Source of the DNA: Solanum dulcamara
Taxonomy: Eukaryota > Streptophyta > Magnoliopsida > Solanales > Solanaceae
Length of the DNA: 64,000 bases
Direction: 5' to 3'
Assembly (NCBI RefSeq): GCF_947179165.1
Contig: NC_077248.1
Location: 46,712,232-46,776,231 of the forward strand
The notes under the pieces were generated by a model. That model saw nothing but the letters and a program-made list of their open reading frames with translations. It did not search any database and was not told where the DNA came from. Positions 1-12,255 of the stretch are shown piece after piece; within the stretch, counting starts at the first letter, position 1; each line of letters begins with the position of its first letter. A program made the position numbers and the translations under genes.

Positions 1-1060
1 TCACTTGACACATCTCATACATAAGCTAAGTAAGTGAAGCACTCAAAAGAAACTAGGCGCCGAACTCACATAAAGGATATATTCCCCATTTGATGAAAGG
101 CTAGAAGTACCCTACCACAAGATCGAGGAATCCCAGGCATAGCTAAGGTAATGGTCTTGGCATAATAGTCCAAAATTGTATGATGAAAAGAAAGCCAATC
201 CATGCTCAGTATAACATCAAAGTCCAACATATCAAATAGAATAAGGTCATCCTAAGTCTCATGCCCCTTAATAGTCACCACACAAGATATACATACCTGA
301 TCCACTACTAAAATAATCCCTTACCTAGGTCTAAATATGCTATGGCACCTCTAGTGGCTCATAAATACCCACACGAGGAGCAAAATATATAGACAGATTA
401 GAATACATGGAACCTATATCAAATAAATCTGAAGTAGTCTACGGACATATAAGGATAGTACCTATGATGACATCATTTGATGCCTCAACCTCTACCCTAG
501 ATAGAGAAGCATAAAAATGGTGTTGTCACCTACTCTATGTACATATAACCTACCACCCAAACTGCCTCCTCGAAGACCTCTGCGAATACCCTACATACCA
601 TCGCCATAATTCCATGGCTCCTTTCCACTTCCTTGGCCCTGACCCTGATTTCTGCCTCTAGTTGGAGGTTGTACTGCTCCCAACAATCTAGCTTGGCTGG
701 GCACTCTCTGGACAAGTGTTCTAGTGAAGCACAATTAAAACAACATAAAGTTGAACGTCTTATAATAACCCAACCATGATAGAAATAAAGCAAACATGAT
801 CCCCTCAAGCCCTGCCCTACAGTGGAACCCCCAAACGGGGCTTACTATCTTCACGTGCTAGCAGGACTGCCAAAACCAGCCGATTGGACTAACCTTGCTT
901 GTATCTATCATGCTGGAACCACTGTTAGGGCCTTACATAAATATCTTGGTCCCTAGACTAGGACCCACTGAAGCTACTCTGGCACCTGACCCTATTATCG
1001 TTGCCCCTTGGGCCTGGCCATGAATAAACTCTATAGTATGGTCATGGTCCAACGATGTTA
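1..1060 (-). pseudogene. Degraded Ty3/gypsy gag-protease fragment
   Basis: Read on the minus strand, this is the C-terminal part of a gypsy gag followed by the start of the aspartic protease region. A CCHC zinc knuckle (C-x2-C-x4-H-x4-C, CFNCASLEHLSREC) lies at 701-742. Downstream are protease-like words (LFDIGSMYSNLS, near 395-430) and the conserved word DFDVILSMDWLS (about 190-230) that follows the protease in Tekay-type elements. Several stops and frame changes break the frame, so it is dead. It runs off the left edge of the window. Its other end meets the Athila-like LTR at 1072, so it is probably the DNA that element inserted into. Family assignment rests on motifs only. Confidence 0.75.
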
Positions 1061-1071
1061 GGAAAAAGTGA

Positions 1072-1464
1072 TGATACACTAAAATTACACCTCCCTAAAG
1101 AATTATAAAGTAATCATTGACCAAATATTGAACCTAATAAAGGTTAGGGTCGATCCCACAAAGAATATGGTTTAGACTTAGATTTATTGTTTATTATTTT
1201 TTTAGTAATTAATTCATTTTCGTAAAGAAAGGAGGAATTTTATGAACTAATTAACAAATCAAATAACAAGTACCAATTGACAAAGTAACAATTTAATATG
1301 GTTTAAATCAATATGAAGTAAAACTAGGTTTTATGTGTTCCCCACGAATCCTTAACTATGTGGACCTTTTTTATTAGTAATCCTTTTCTTGTGTGTTATA
1401 TATAAAATTGGTACGTTAATTTCACCAAGTCCTTGATCCGGCAAATAAGTGAATTTTACTATGC
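1072..1464 (-). mobile_element. Distal part of an Athila/Tat-like 3' LTR (minus strand)
   Basis: On the minus strand this ends in GTGTATCA, a typical ...CA LTR end. It pairs with the LTR start TGATGTAC at 12240. The two parts are separated only by the younger element at 1470-11056 and one TSD copy, giving an LTR of about 1.57 kb. The sequence holds no ORF. The clade is inferred from the TGATG...CA ends and the polypurine tract style; no pol is present to confirm it. Confidence 0.55.
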
Positions 1465-1469
1465 AACTT
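1465..1469 (+). repeat. Target-site duplication AACTT, left copy
   Basis: The 5 bp just before the 5' LTR. An identical AACTT follows the 3' LTR at 11057-11061, as expected for gypsy integrase. Confidence 0.95.
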
Positions 1470-3771
1470 TGTAATATCCCCTAAAAACGTTGTATACGAT
1501 GTTTCAATTTTTGCCTAAACATGATACAGTCTCTGTATTTTGGTCATAACTTTTCATAGAAATATCCAAATTGAGTGATTCAAATTTCTGAGTAACCAAA
1601 AGATCATTACCTACAACTTTTATGAATACCATATTTTAAGATTCGGAGGTTAAGTAGGTCAAATAAATTAATCTTTGTAAGGTAGGATGCTGTTACGAAA
1701 ATGAGTGTTTATAGAAGAAAAATCATATCTCACTGTAGGTTTATCCAAATTGGTTGATTCTTGAACGATATGAAACTAGACTTCCATATCTACAATTCTT
1801 ATGAAGACACCAAATCCTAATAAGGAATTTATCTTATTCAAACGCAGCTCCCAAAAAGAGTATTCTATCAAAGATAACTCATTTCACCTACCATAGAAAG
1901 ATCTAGATACATTTGACATCACTCATGACATAAATTGTCCTCCATTTAACATCATCCATGACATCAATATATTCCACTAAATTTTCAGATTTTTATTTAT
2001 AATTATTTTATTTATTGTTAGGTCATCTTTCCCACCTATAAATACCCACCTTATTTCCTCATTTTATTCATCAAGCTTTTTCAAGCAAATCTTCTCTCTA
2101 TACACATTCTCAAATATAGTTTTAGTTCTTAGTAGTGAAGAAATACTATTCCGGTGATTCATATATTCCGGGTAGTACACAAAACGTTCCGGCAAGGAGA
2201 GAAGCTAGGACTCAAGAGTGTTCATTAAGTCTTCCGGTACCAACTAAAGCTTCGGTTTCCAGGTATGTAAGGTTTCAATGAGAGTATTCCTTCCACTCTC
2301 ATGTCTAAATTATTTTGATTATATGATAAATTATATTTATTTTCTTTAAGCTTTACTCTAAGTTATGTGGTGTTTATCCATGAATTCTTCCATCCATATA
2401 GTCCAAAAACTCTTTCAATTAAGTCTCTTGATTTCAAGTAATATTTTTGTTATGGTAATTTTTATTTTTACTTAATAGTATGAATCATGGTTAAACTAAT
2501 GATTATTGGTCTATTTTGATACAACATAATTTTATATGTATGAATTGATGGATTGCAAGTAATTTATTTATTTATATTTTTAAAGGTTGTTGAAATTCAT
2601 GGTGGGTTGTTTAAAGCATGATTTTTAATGAATGGATTTCAAAGTATTTATGAATATTTATTTACATACATATTTGCAAGTTGAAGTGATTTGAACCCAC
2701 CTAGTTTTACTATGTTTTTAATAAAGTTTGACTTGAAAGTTTTGACTCCAAATAAATGTTTATGAAAGCAATATCCATGATCAAAAAGGGAGTCTTATGA
2801 AATGATATGAATGATGGATTCTTTATGCAATAAGGACAATTCTTGCATATTTGAATTATCAAATGTTTTAATGAGCTATTCTACCGAATATGATGTTTGA
2901 ATTCTCAAGTTATATGCTATAAATATTTTGAAGTATTAAACTATTCCGTGGGATTGACTTAGCACCGAATGAGGCATTGAGGTGGGATTCGGTAAGGGAA
3001 TCCTAGTAGCAACCCCTTGTCTCATTAACTATGTGCCAACATAGGAGCCCTTGTAGGCTTAGGCTAATGGATCCATAAATAGCCCTTAAAGTTAAAGTTA
3101 AAAAAATGAATGAAATTGACGGAGTTCTACCTAGCAAGTAGTCTCCCCGGCCAACGTAGGGGGTTATGTTGGATTCCATGTAATAGCTCGCATGGTCTTA
3201 AATGTCGGTTATGGTTAGCTTCCCACAAAAATGAATGTTTTAAAGGATATCCATATGATTTATTATGCATGTATTACATTATGTTCCATATTACATAAAT
3301 GTTATAATATTTTCTCAATGTTCATGCATCCTTACATACTTAGTACATTCAAAGTACTAACGCATACTCTTTTGCCTACATGATATCACCATGTAGGGAT
3401 CGCTGCTCCTCCTCGTTCTCCTCCACGTGGCTAGTTGATATTCCATTGAAGACTACTTTTGGTGAGTTCCCATGTTCCGGGAACAATACTCCTTTGTCTT
3501 TCTAGCTTATGATATGTTAAGATATTTTATTATGGCATTTCTTCTATTATGATTGAGGGTGAGCTAGGAACTTGTCTTAGCCCCATTAAATCTAATAGTT
3601 AGAGGTATTGTTGGACATATGTAAGTTGAAGATTTATTATTATGATTTCCGCTTGTCTATTGATCATCATTACCTATGAAAGGCTAAAAGAATGCTAAGA
3701 GGCTTGTTTGAGGTACTTTCGGGTTCCTCATTCACCATGTCACGTCTAGGCCCTAGGCTTGGGTCGTGACA
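1470..3771 (+). repeat. 5' LTR of the 1470-11056 element
   Basis: 2302 bp, TGTAAT...GTGACA. Its copy is 8755-11056, offset 7285 throughout with no indels that I can see. A related minus-strand solo LTR lies at 54355-56676. Small ORFs in it recur in each copy and have no retroelement homology. Confidence 0.96.
2037..2044 (+). promoter_or_regulatory. TATA box of the 5' LTR
   Basis: TATAAATA, about 570 bp into the LTR, in a C-rich setting (CACCTATAAATACCCACC). The same box is at 9322-9329 in the 3' LTR, and the solo LTR at 54355-56676 has its reverse complement near 56104-56111. It probably marks the U3 promoter; no start site can be read from sequence alone. Confidence 0.7.
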
Positions 3772-3775
3772 AACT

Positions 3776-3787
3776 TGGTATCAGAGC
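3776..3787 (+). other. Primer-binding site (tRNA-iMet)
   Basis: TGGTATCAGAGC, complementary to the 3' end of plant initiator methionine tRNA, starting 4 nt after the LTR end. This is the priming site for minus-strand DNA synthesis. Confidence 0.95.
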
Positions 3788-3986
3788 CCGAGGTTTTGAA
3801 TGATCCTTGGAAGTCCAACATGCCGCGTCGAATAGTTTCTTGTTCATGGTTGTGAAGCGCGCCACAATTATGAATAAGAGACTATGAGGCGTTTAGGAAA
3901 ATTTTCACTTCTTTCAAATTCATGTCGTGCCTTAGAGTGTCCTAAGCTTTCCTTTAACTAACGACCCATTTTGTGTTCTCTAGATA

Positions 3987-5795
3987 ATGACTCGTGGAAG
4001 ACCACCTCGAAGAGCAAGGGTTGACGATGAGGACCAAACTCCTCCGATTCCTAATGCCCAACATCATGAGGACGGGGTAACCCATGCCGAGTTTCGCAGT
4101 GTTATTACTTTGTTAGCTCAAGTCGTAGCTAACCAAGGGAATCTAGGTGTTCCTTCTCCCCAAATGCAAAATCCAGCCTCTAGGATTCGGGATTTCCAAA
4201 GGATGAATCCACCCGAGTTCGATGGTTCTAAACTAGATGAGGACCCTATGGAGTTCATTAATGAGGTGTACCGGATTGTGGCTATCATGGGTGTGCCACT
4301 AAATGAGAAGGCCGAGCTAGTGTCCTATCAACTCAAAGGTGTGGCTCGAGTATGGTACGAACAATGGATTGTTGAGAGGGATGAAGAAATAGGGTCGATA
4401 GGATGGGAAGAGTTCAAAGGTGCCTTCCTAGACCGCTTCTTCCCATTAGAGCTAAGGGAGGCCAAAATCCAAGAGTTCATCAACCTCCGTCAAGGGAGTA
4501 TGAGCGTGAAGGAGTATGCTCTCAAATTCACTAAGTTGTCAAAGTATGCTCCTTTTATGGTTTCCGACCCAAGAGCTAGGATGAGCAAGTTTATTTTCGG
4601 TGTCTCAAGCTTGGTGTCCAAGGAGTGCAAAACGGCCATGTTGATCAAGGAGATGGATATCTCTCGGTTAATGACTTACGCAGAACAAATTGAAGAAGAG
4701 AAGCTTAGAGAGAGATCAAGGGGGTTCAAAAAGGCTAGAGTGGATGGTGGAGGGTTTAACCCTCAAAGGTCCGATTATGGTAACAATGGCAAAGGTCAAG
4801 GTGGGCAACGATTTGTGGGACAAGGTTCCACCAATACTCCTCCTCCAAGGTTCAACAAGCACAAGAGTGGTAAACCAATGATTCCAAGAGAGAATGTTGC
4901 TACTCAAACTTTCCCTGCTTGCAAGAAGTGTGGAAGGACTCACAAAGGGGAATGCTTAGCTGGTTCTAATGCATGCTTTAAGTGTGGCAAGCTGGGCCAC
5001 CATGCTAAGGATTGTAGAGATGGTGGTGGAAGGACTCAAGGCCAAATTGCTCATGGTCAACAAGTCCAAGGAGGTGTCCAACGCACTAACCGCTTTTACG
5101 CCTTGCATGGGAGACAAGAGGTTGAGGATGCACCCAATGTCATTACCGGTATGTTAAAGGTCTTTTCTTTTGATGTGTATGCACTATTAGATCCGGGTGC
5201 AAATTTATCTTTTGTTACTCCATTCCTTGCTAATAGATTTGATGTTTTACCTGAAATGTTATTAGAGCCCTATTTGGTGTCTACCCCCGTTGGTGAGTCA
5301 GTTATTGCTAGAAAGGTCTATAGGGATTGCCTTGTGTCTATCTTGCATAAAGTTATTCCTTGTGATCTCATTGAGCTAGATATGGTAGATTTCGATGTCA
5401 TTCTTGGGATGGATTGGTTACATGCATCTTATGCTTCCATAGATTGTAGGAATCGTCGAGTCAAGTTCCAATTTCCAAATGAGCCTGTTATTGAATGGCA
5501 GGGTCGTGATTCGGTGGTTAAGGGTCAGTTTATTTCTTATCTTAAGGCTCGCAAAATGATTTCTAAGGGATGTATTTACCATATTGTGAGGGTTAGGGAT
5601 GTCAACTCCAAAAGTCCTTCTCTTGAGTCAGTTCCTATAGTCAATGAATTCCCCGATGTCTTTCCTGATGACCTTCCCGGTATCCCTCTCGAAAGGGAAG
5701 TTGATTTTGGTATTGATATCCTCCCCGATACCCAACCTATATCTATTCCTCCTTACCGCATGGCCCCAGCAGAATTGAAAGAGCTGAAGGAATAA
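3987..5795 (+). CDS. gag-pro: gag-protease part of the Tekay-type polyprotein, ended by a premature TAA
   Basis: 602 residues from ATG 3987 (start [15 protein letters not shown]). Order: retrotransposon gag domain (about residues 60-230; MNPPEFDG and [16 protein letters not shown]), a basic Gly-rich stretch, CCHC knuckle [14 protein letters not shown] at 330-343, then a retropepsin-like protease with [11 protein letters not shown] (catalytic Asp402, DPGA in place of the usual DSGA) and [10 protein letters not shown]. The frame reaches the entry to RT ([11 protein letters not shown]) and stops at TAA 5793-5795. The next codons in the same frame continue the family sequence into RT, so the stop is a point mutation, not the natural end of gag. 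The protein would form virus-like particles and cut the polyprotein. Confidence 0.93.
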   Translation: MTRGRPPRRARVDDEDQTPPIPNAQHHEDGVTHAEFRSVITLLAQVVANQGNLGVPSPQMQNPASRIRDFQRMNPPEFDGSKLDEDPMEFINEVYRIVAIMGVPLNEKAELVSYQLKGVARVWYEQWIVERDEEIGSIGWEEFKGAFLDRFFPLELREAKIQEFINLRQGSMSVKEYALKFTKLSKYAPFMVSDPRARMSKFIFGVSSLVSKECKTAMLIKEMDISRLMTYAEQIEEEKLRERSRGFKKARVDGGGFNPQRSDYGNNGKGQGGQRFVGQGSTNTPPPRFNKHKSGKPMIPRENVATQTFPACKKCGRTHKGECLAGSNACFKCGKLGHHAKDCRDGGGRTQGQIAHGQQVQGGVQRTNRFYALHGRQEVEDAPNVITGMLKVFSFDVYALLDPGANLSFVTPFLANRFDVLPEMLLEPYLVSTPVGESVIARKVYRDCLVSILHKVIPCDLIELDMVDFDVILGMDWLHASYASIDCRNRRVKFQFPNEPVIEWQGRDSVVKGQFISYLKARKMISKGCIYHIVRVRDVNSKSPSLESVPIVNEFPDVFPDDLPGIPLEREVDFGIDILPDTQPISIPPYRMAPAELKELKE

Positions 5796-8549
5796 TTAAA
5801 GGACTTGTTAGAGAAGGGGTTCATAAGACCAAGTATTTCGCCATGGGGTGCTCCCATTCTATTTGTAAGAAAGAAGGATGGGTCACTTCGAATGTGCATA
5901 GACTATCGGCAATTAAATAAGATGACCATTAAGAACAAGTACCCACTCCCTAGAATAGATGACTTGTTTGATCAATTACAAGGGGCAAGTCACTTCTCCA
6001 AGATCGACCTTCGGTCCGGCTACCACCAACTACGGGTAAGGGAGTGTGACATTCCCAAAACAGCCTTCCGAACAAGGTATGGTCACTATGAGTTTGTGGT
6101 GATGAGTTTTGGGTTGACGAATGCACCAGCGGTGTTTATGGACTTGATGAATAGGGTGTTCAAACCTTACCTTGATACCTTTGTAGTAGTCTTCATTGAT
6201 GATATTTTAATTTACTCTCGGGGTGAGGAAGAACATAAAAATCACTTGAGAGTTGTGCTTCAAACATTGAGGGATAAACAATTATTTGCAAAATTTAGTA
6301 AGTGTGAATTTTGGTTAAAGGAGGTAGCATTTCTTGGTCACGTAGTGTCCGGTGATGGAATCAAGGTTGATCCTAAGAAAATAGAGGCAGTCAAAAATTG
6401 GCCTAGACCATTATCTCCTTCAGACATTAGGAGCTTCTTAGGTCTAGCCGGGTACTATAGACGGTCCGTCAAAGGCTTTTCTTCCATCTCATCTCCTATG
6501 ACAAAATTGACCCAAAAGAAATCCAAATTCATATGGACAGATGAGTGTGAGAAGAGTTTCCAGACCTTAAAAGATCGACTTACCTCTGCTCCTATTTTGA
6601 CTCTCCCAGAAGGATTAGAAGGATTTGTAGTTTATTGTGATGCTTCAAAGATTGGTTTAGGTTGTGTCTTAATGCAAAAAGGCAAGGTAATAGCCTATGC
6701 TTCTAGGCAATTAAAGGTGCATGAGCGCAACTACCCTACCCATGACCTTGAATTGGCGGCTGTTGTTTTTGCTCTGAAGATTTGGAGGCATTACCTCTAT
6801 GGGGTGCATGTGGATGTATATACTGATCATAAGAGTCTTCAATATGTGTTTACCCAAAAGGACCTTAATCTAAGGCAAAGGAGGTGGCTAGAACTCCTTA
6901 AGGACTATGACATGAGTGTGCACTATCATCCGGGTAAAGCCAATGTGGTTGCTGATGCACTTAGTAGAATATCTATGGGGAGTGTGGCCCATGTGGATGA
7001 AAGGAAGAGGGATTTGGTGAAAGATGTTCACCAATTGGCTAGATTAGGGGTGAAGTTGGGTAGTACTAGTGATGGGGGTATGGTTGTTCAAAATAGTTCT
7101 GAATCCTCTTTAGTGGTGGATGTTAAATCAAAGCAAGATCTTGACCCAAAGTTTATCGAGTTAAAGAAGTTGGTAAAGGAAAAGAAGATAGAAGTCTTTT
7201 CCCAAGGGGGAGATGGGGTTCTATACTACCAAGGTCGGATATGTGTTCCAGATGTTGATGGCCTAAGGAGTTTGATCTTGATGGAGGCTCATAATTCTAG
7301 ATACTCCATTCATCCCGGTTCAACAAAAATGTACCGAGACTTAAAGGAGTTGTATTGGTGGGGTGGCATGAAGAAGGACATAGCAAGGTTTGTGTCCGAA
7401 TGTACAAATTGTCAACAAGTGAAGGCCGAACATCAAAGACCGGGTGGCCTAGCCCAAGACATTGAAATCCCAACTTGGAAATGGGAAAATGTGAATATGG
7501 ATTTTGTAGTGGGTTTGCCTCATACTCAGAAACGTCATGACTCGATTTGGATAATTATTGATAGAATGACTAAGTCAGCTCACTTCTTACCGGTTAAAAC
7601 TTCCTATAGTGCCGAAGACTATGCCAAGTTGTATATTTGGGAGTTGGTGAGGTTGCATGGTGTGCCATTATCCATTATTTCGGATCGTGGTACCCAATTC
7701 ACTTCTCACTTCTGGAGATCATTTCAAAAAGGCCTCGGTACTAAGGTAAAGTTGAGCACAGCATTCCATCCTCAAACGGATGGGCAAGCCGAAAGGACGA
7801 TTCAAACACTAGAGGATATGTTAAGGGCTTGTGTATTGGAGTTTAAAGGGAATTGGGATGATCATCTACCTCTCATCGAGTTTGCCTATAATAATAGTTA
7901 CCACTCAAGTATTGAGATGGCACCGTTTGAGGCTTTGTATGGGAGACGATGTAGATCACCGGTAGGTTGGTACGAAGTAGGTGAGATGACCTTGTTGGGC
8001 CCCGATTTGGTACTTGATGCTTTAGAGAAGGTGAAGATCATTAGAGAGAGGTTGAAGACGGCTCAAAGTCGTCAAAAGTCCTATTCTGACACTAGAAGAA
8101 GGGATCTTGAGTTTAATGTGGATGATTGGGTGTATCTGAAGGTTTCACCTATGAAAGGTGTGGTTCGATTTGGTAAGAAAGGGAAATTGAGCCCTAGATA
8201 TGTAGGGCCTTATAGAATTGTGAGACGTGTTGGTAAGGTTGCATATGAGTTGGAATTACCATTGGAAATGGCCATGGTTCATCCGGTGTTTCACGTGTCT
8301 ATGTTAAAAAAACATGTGGGTGATTCTAGTTCCATTGTACCTATGGCAGTAGTGAATATTGAAGAAAACTTGACCTATGAAGAAGTTCCTGTGGAAATTT
8401 TGGACCGGCAAGTTAAGAGATTGAGGAACAAAGAAATTGCATCTGTTAAAGTCCTTTGGAGGAATCAACAAATAGAAAGTGCAACATGGGAAGCGGAAGC
8501 GGATATGATTAAGAGATACCCTCATCTTTTCCCCTCTACCCAAACCTAA
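5796..8549 (+). CDS. pol: pol part: reverse transcriptase, RNase H, integrase, chromodomain
   Basis: This continues the gag-pro frame after the TAA; the first internal Met is at 5805. RT carries [20 protein letters not shown], the DLRSGYHQ block and FIDD at 6192-6203 (YxDD box). RNase H begins at [13 protein letters not shown], with the first catalytic Asp at 6639-6641, and includes YTDHKSLQ and NVVADALSR. Integrase has the H-H-C-C finger ([20 protein letters not shown]), the DDE core ([29 protein letters not shown]) and the GPYRI region. A chromodomain-like tail ([23 protein letters not shown]) supports Tekay/Del placement. Intact to TAA 8547-8549. Translation of this half from gag would need readthrough of the upstream stop. 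Confidence 0.94.
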   Translation, partial: LKDLLEKGFIRPSISPWGAPILFVRKKDGSLRMCIDYRQLNKMTIKNKYPLPRIDDLFDQLQGASHFSKIDLRSGYHQLRVRECDIPKTAFRTRYGHYEFVVMSFGLTNAPAVFMDLMNRVFKPYLDTFVVVFIDDILIYSRGEEEHKNHLRVVLQTLRDKQLFAKFSKCEFWLKEVAFLGHVVSGDGIKVDPKKIEAVKNWPRPLSPSDIRSFLGLAGYYRRSVKGFSSISSPMTKLTQKKSKFIWTDECEKSFQTLKDRLTSAPILTLPEGLEGFVVYCDASKIGLGCVLMQKGKVIAYASRQLKVHERNYPTHDLELAAVVFALKIWRHYLYGVHVDVYTDHKSLQYVFTQKDLNLRQRRWLELLKDYDMSVHYHPGKANVVADALSRISMGSVAHVDERKRDLVKDVHQLARLGVKLGSTSDGGMVVQNSSESSLVVDVKSKQDLDPKFIELKKLVKEKKIEVFSQGGDGVLYYQGRICVPDVDGLRSLILMEAHNSRYSIHPGSTKMYRDLKELYWWGGMKKDIARFVSECTNCQQVKAEHQRPGGLAQDIEIPTWKWENVNMDFVVGLPHTQKRHDSIWIIIDRMTKSAHFLPVKTSYSAEDYAKLYIWELVRLHGVPLSIISDRGTQFTSHFWRSFQKGLGTKVKLSTAFHPQTDGQAERTIQTLEDMLRACVLEFKGNWDDHLPLIEFAYNNSYHSSIEMAPFEALYGRRCRSPVGWYEVGEMTLLGPDLVLDALEKVKIIRERLKTAQSRQKSYSDTRRRDLEFNVDDWVYLKVSPMKGVVRFGKKGKLSPRYVGPYRIVRRVGKVAYELELPLEMAMVHPVFHVSMLKKHVGDSSSIVPMAVVNIEENLTYEEVPVEILDRQVKRLRNKEIASVKVLWRNQQIESATWEAEADMIKRYPHLFPSTQT

Positions 8550-8741
8550 GGTATTAAGTTGTCCTTGCTCAATTACTTGAAATCTTTACATCTCAACTTT
8601 TCTTGTCATATGCTTGCAAAATTATGAAATATTTTTTTTAAATGATATTTTAAATTACACTGTTGCATTAATGATAGGTTGTTTGTTAATACTCTACTCT
8701 ACTCAAGCTAAGTCTTTTGTCATTCGAGGACGAATGTTCCC

Positions 8742-8754
8742 AAGGGGGAGATAA
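8742..8754 (+). other. Polypurine tract of the 1470-11056 element
   Basis: AAGGGGGAGATAA directly before the 3' LTR start; primer for plus-strand DNA synthesis. The preceding CGAGGACGAATGTTCC is typical of plant Tekay elements. Confidence 0.88.
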
Positions 8755-11056
8755 TGTAATATCCCCTAAAAACGTTGTATACGATGTTTTAATTTTTGCC
8801 TAAACATGATACAGTCTCTGTATTTTGGTCATAACTTTTCATAGAAATATCCAAATTGAGTGATTAAAATTTCTGAGTAACCACAAGATCATTACCTACA
8901 ACATTTATGAAGACCATATTTTAAGATTCGGAGGTTAAGTAGGTCAAATAAATTAATCTTTGTAAGGTAGGATGCTGTTACGGAAATGAGTGTTTATAGA
9001 AGAAAATTCATATCTCACTGTAGGTTTATCCAAATTGGTTGATTCTTGAACGATATGAAACTAGACTTCCATATCTACAATTCTTATGAAGACACCAAAT
9101 CCTAATAAGGAATTTATCTTATTCAAACGCAGCTCCCAAAAAGAGTATTCTGTCAAAGATAACTCATTTCACCTACCATAGAAAGATCTAGATACATTTG
9201 ACATCACTCATGACATAAATTGTCCTCCATTTAACATCATCCATGACATCAATATATTCCACTAAATTTTCAGATTTTTATTTATAATTATTTTATTTAT
9301 TGTTAGGTCATCTTTCCCACCTATAAATACCCACCTTATTTCCTCATTTTATTCATCAAGCTTTCTCAAGCAAATCTTCTCTCTATACACATTCTCAAAT
9401 ATAGTTTTAGTTCTTAGTAGTGAAGAAATACTATTCCGGTGATTTATATATTCCGGGTAGTACACAAAACGTTCCGGCAAGGAGAGAAGCTAGGACTCAA
9501 GAGTGTTCATTAAGTCTTCCGGTACCAACTAAAGCTTTGGTTTCCAGGTATGTAAGGTTTCAATGAGAGTATTCCTTCCACTCTCATGTCTAAATTATTT
9601 TGATTATATGATAAATTATATTTATTTTCTTTAAGCTTTACTCTAAGTTATGTGGTGTTTATCCATGAATTCTTCCATCCATATAGTCCAAAAACTCTTT
9701 CAATTAAGTCTCTTGATTTCAAGTAATATTTTTGTTATGGTAATTTTTATTTTTACTTAATAGTATGAATCATGGTTAAACTAATGATTATTGGTCTATT
9801 TTGATACAACATAATTTTATATGTATGAATTGATGGATTGCAAGTAATTTATTTATTTATATTTTTAAAGGTTGTTGAAATTCATGGTGGGTTGTTTAAA
9901 GCATGATTTTTAATGAATGGATTTCAAAGTATTTATGAATATTTATTTACATACATATTTGCAAGTTGAAGTGATTTGAACCCACCTAGTTTTACTATGT
10001 TTTTAATAAAGTTTGACTTGAAAGTTTTGACTCCAAATAAATGTTTATGAAAGCAATATCCATGATCAAAAAGGGAGTCTTATGAAATGATATGAATGAT
10101 GGATTCTTTATGCAATAAGGACAATTCTTGCATATTTGAATTATCAAATGTTTTAATGAGCTATTCTACCGAATATGATGTTTGAATTCTCAAGTTATAT
10201 GCTATAAATATTTTGAAGTATTAAACTATTCCGTGGGATTGACTTAGCACCGAATGAGGCATTGAGGTGGGATTCGGTAAGGGAATCCTAGTAGCAACCC
10301 CTTGTCTCATTAACTATGTGCCAACATAGGAGCCCTTGTAGGCTTAGGCTAATGGATCCATAAATAGCCCTTAAAGTTAAAGTTAAAAAAATGAATGAAA
10401 TTGACGGAGTTCTACCTAGCAAGTAGTCTCCCCGGCCAACGTAGGGGGTTATGTTGGATTCCATGTAATAGCTCGCATGGTCTTAAATGTCGGTTATGGT
10501 TAGCTTCCCACAAAAATGAATGTTTTAAAGGATATCCATATGATTTATTATGCATGTATTACATTATGTTCCATATTACATAAATGTTATAATATTTTCT
10601 CAATGTTCATGCATCCTTACATACTTAGTACATTCAAAGTACTAACGCATACTCTTTTGCCTACATGATATCACCATGTAGGGATCGCTGCTCCTCCTCG
10701 TTCTCCTCCACGTGGCTAGTTGATATTCCATTGAAGACTACTTTTGGTGAGTTCCCATGTTCCGGGAACAATACTCCTTTGTCTTTCTAGCTTATGATAT
10801 GTTAAGATATTTTATTATGGCATTTCTTCTATTATGATTGAGGGTAAGCTAGGAACTTGTCTTAGCCCCATTAAATCTAATAGTTAGAGGTATTGTTGGA
10901 CATATGTAAGTTGAAGATTTATTATTATGATTTCCGCTTGTCTATTGATCATCATTACCTATGAAAGGCTAAAAGAATGCTAAGAGGCTTGTTTGAGGTA
11001 CTTTCGGGTTCCTCATTCACCATGTCACGTCTAGGCCCTAGGCTTGGGTCGTGACA
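8755..11056 (+). repeat. 3' LTR of the 1470-11056 element
   Basis: 2302 bp, about 99.5% identical to 1470-3771. Differences I saw include T for C in the first 40 bp, a run of five changes within the first 150 bp, and G to A near 10846. It ends GTGACA at 11056, followed by the TSD. Confidence 0.96.
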
Positions 11057-11061
11057 AACTT
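11057..11061 (+). repeat. Target-site duplication AACTT, right copy
   Basis: Identical to 1465-1469. Removing the element and one copy restores continuous Athila-like LTR sequence. Confidence 0.95.
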
Positions 11062-12240
11062 GATCCATCTACGAGTGTATGCTTTACTAACCATTAACAA
11101 TGATCCCAAATTTAGCTATCCCTTGATCCGTTCAAGCTAATTAAATGAGGATGATTATCCCCAAATCTTATTGTTTAATATATTTTCCCATTCGTTACCT
11201 CCTTGATTCGGCAAGTAGGAATAAGGTGAACTCTAACATTGGCTACTGTTAAAAATCAATCAAAACAAAGGAAAAAACAATACATGCATGCACACTTTTC
11301 AAGAATTATTTTTTATTAAGTCTACATTAATTCTTTATGGTTCCCACAACCTTGTTGTGGATTTAGCTACTCATAACTACGTGATCAAAATCAAGAATAT
11401 TTGGGTTAAAAGAAATCATGCACTTATAATAATGAATGTGAGAATCCAAGATATTCAAATAAAATCCGAACGTAATTGTTGATAACAAAAACCCAGATTT
11501 AAGAATCAAAGCTCAAAAGCAGTTCAAGCTATATTCTCAAACCCCAAAAACATTCATAATGTAAGAATAAACCTAAAGAGTATATTTATAGACAAATAAT
11601 CATAAGTAAATATGAATTTGGAAAAATCAAGAAACTTTAAGTCGGTTTGGGTTCTATGACTCGTTTATACCAATTGTCATTAGGTTAACGAGTCGTAGAC
11701 CTAACTCGTAATCTAGAATTTACACTGAGGAACTCTTCTTCTTCACAAAAGACTGATATGAATCATAACATCTAGGATGACTCATAACCTTGAATCGTAG
11801 ATCAAGTCCTGGTTTTATCTTTTGTAGTAACTTCTACGAGTCTCTTTTAGGATTCGTAGGCCTATGAAAGAGTCGTATAGTTGACTCGTAACTTCAACTC
11901 TACTTTACTTCTTCACTATCACTTTGACAACTATAAATGACAACTCATAGACTTTTGAATGAGTCATAGACTAGACTCGTAATCATTAGCTTTGCATTTA
12001 TTCCTTCCTTCTATTTTGATGACTGACCCCTATGACCCGTAGAAGTGACTACGAGTCATAGTATAGACTCGTAAACCACCCAAAAAAATTAAACAAAGTG
12101 TTGTGCTTCCTCAACTAATACTCCAACTTAGTTTCCTACAAAACAAACACAACTAACATCAAATATATTAACAAACACTTAAAAGACATGAAAATTCTCA
12201 AGTTTAAAGTATTAAAAGTACCATAAATCCACGTACATCA
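11062..12240 (-). mobile_element. Proximal part of the Athila/Tat-like 3' LTR (minus strand)
   Basis: On the minus strand the LTR starts TGATGTACGTGG at 12240 and passes a TATA-like box (reverse complement of TATATTTATAG near 11580-11592). Between them, at about 11640-12075, are many imperfect copies of the word pair GACTCGTA / TACGAGTC. The LTR continues at 1464-1072 beyond the nested element. No coding potential; the 64-residue ORF at 11288 has no recognisable motif. Confidence 0.6.
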
Positions 12241-12255
12241 ACACCCTCAACTTAA
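12241..12255 (-). other. Polypurine tract of the Athila/Tat-like element
   Basis: The minus strand reads AAGTTGAGGGTGT immediately before the LTR start TGATG. This purine run, followed by TGATG, is the usual 3' border of Athila/Tat-like elements and sets the orientation. Confidence 0.6.

Larger units (their letters stand above)
1470..11056 (+). mobile_element. Complete Tekay/Del-type Ty3/gypsy retrotransposon, young
   Basis: All landmarks are visible: perfect 5-bp TSD (AACTT), two LTRs of exactly 2302 bp beginning TGTAATATCCCC and ending GTGACA, a 12-nt tRNA-iMet primer site, a single-frame gag-pol (3987-8549) in gypsy order PR-RT-RH-INT ending in a chromodomain, and a purine tract before the 3' LTR. 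By eye the LTRs differ at about 12 positions (about 0.5%), so insertion was recent; with 1.3e-8 substitutions per site per year this is roughly 0.2 million years. A single in-frame TAA (5793-5795) interrupts the polyprotein, so this copy is probably no longer autonomous. It is inserted in the Athila-like LTR. Confidence 0.96.

Noticed and set aside
3110..3298. 62-residue ORF repeated at 10395-10583 and, inverted and diverged, at 54743-55015
   Set aside because: It repeats because it lies in LTR copies. It has no domain, and the frame is not better kept than the surrounding LTR in the diverged copy.
5793..5795. Programmed gag/pol stop codon readthrough
   Set aside because: The stop lies at the RT entry, after protease, and relatives read through it with a sense codon. 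A point mutation is simpler.
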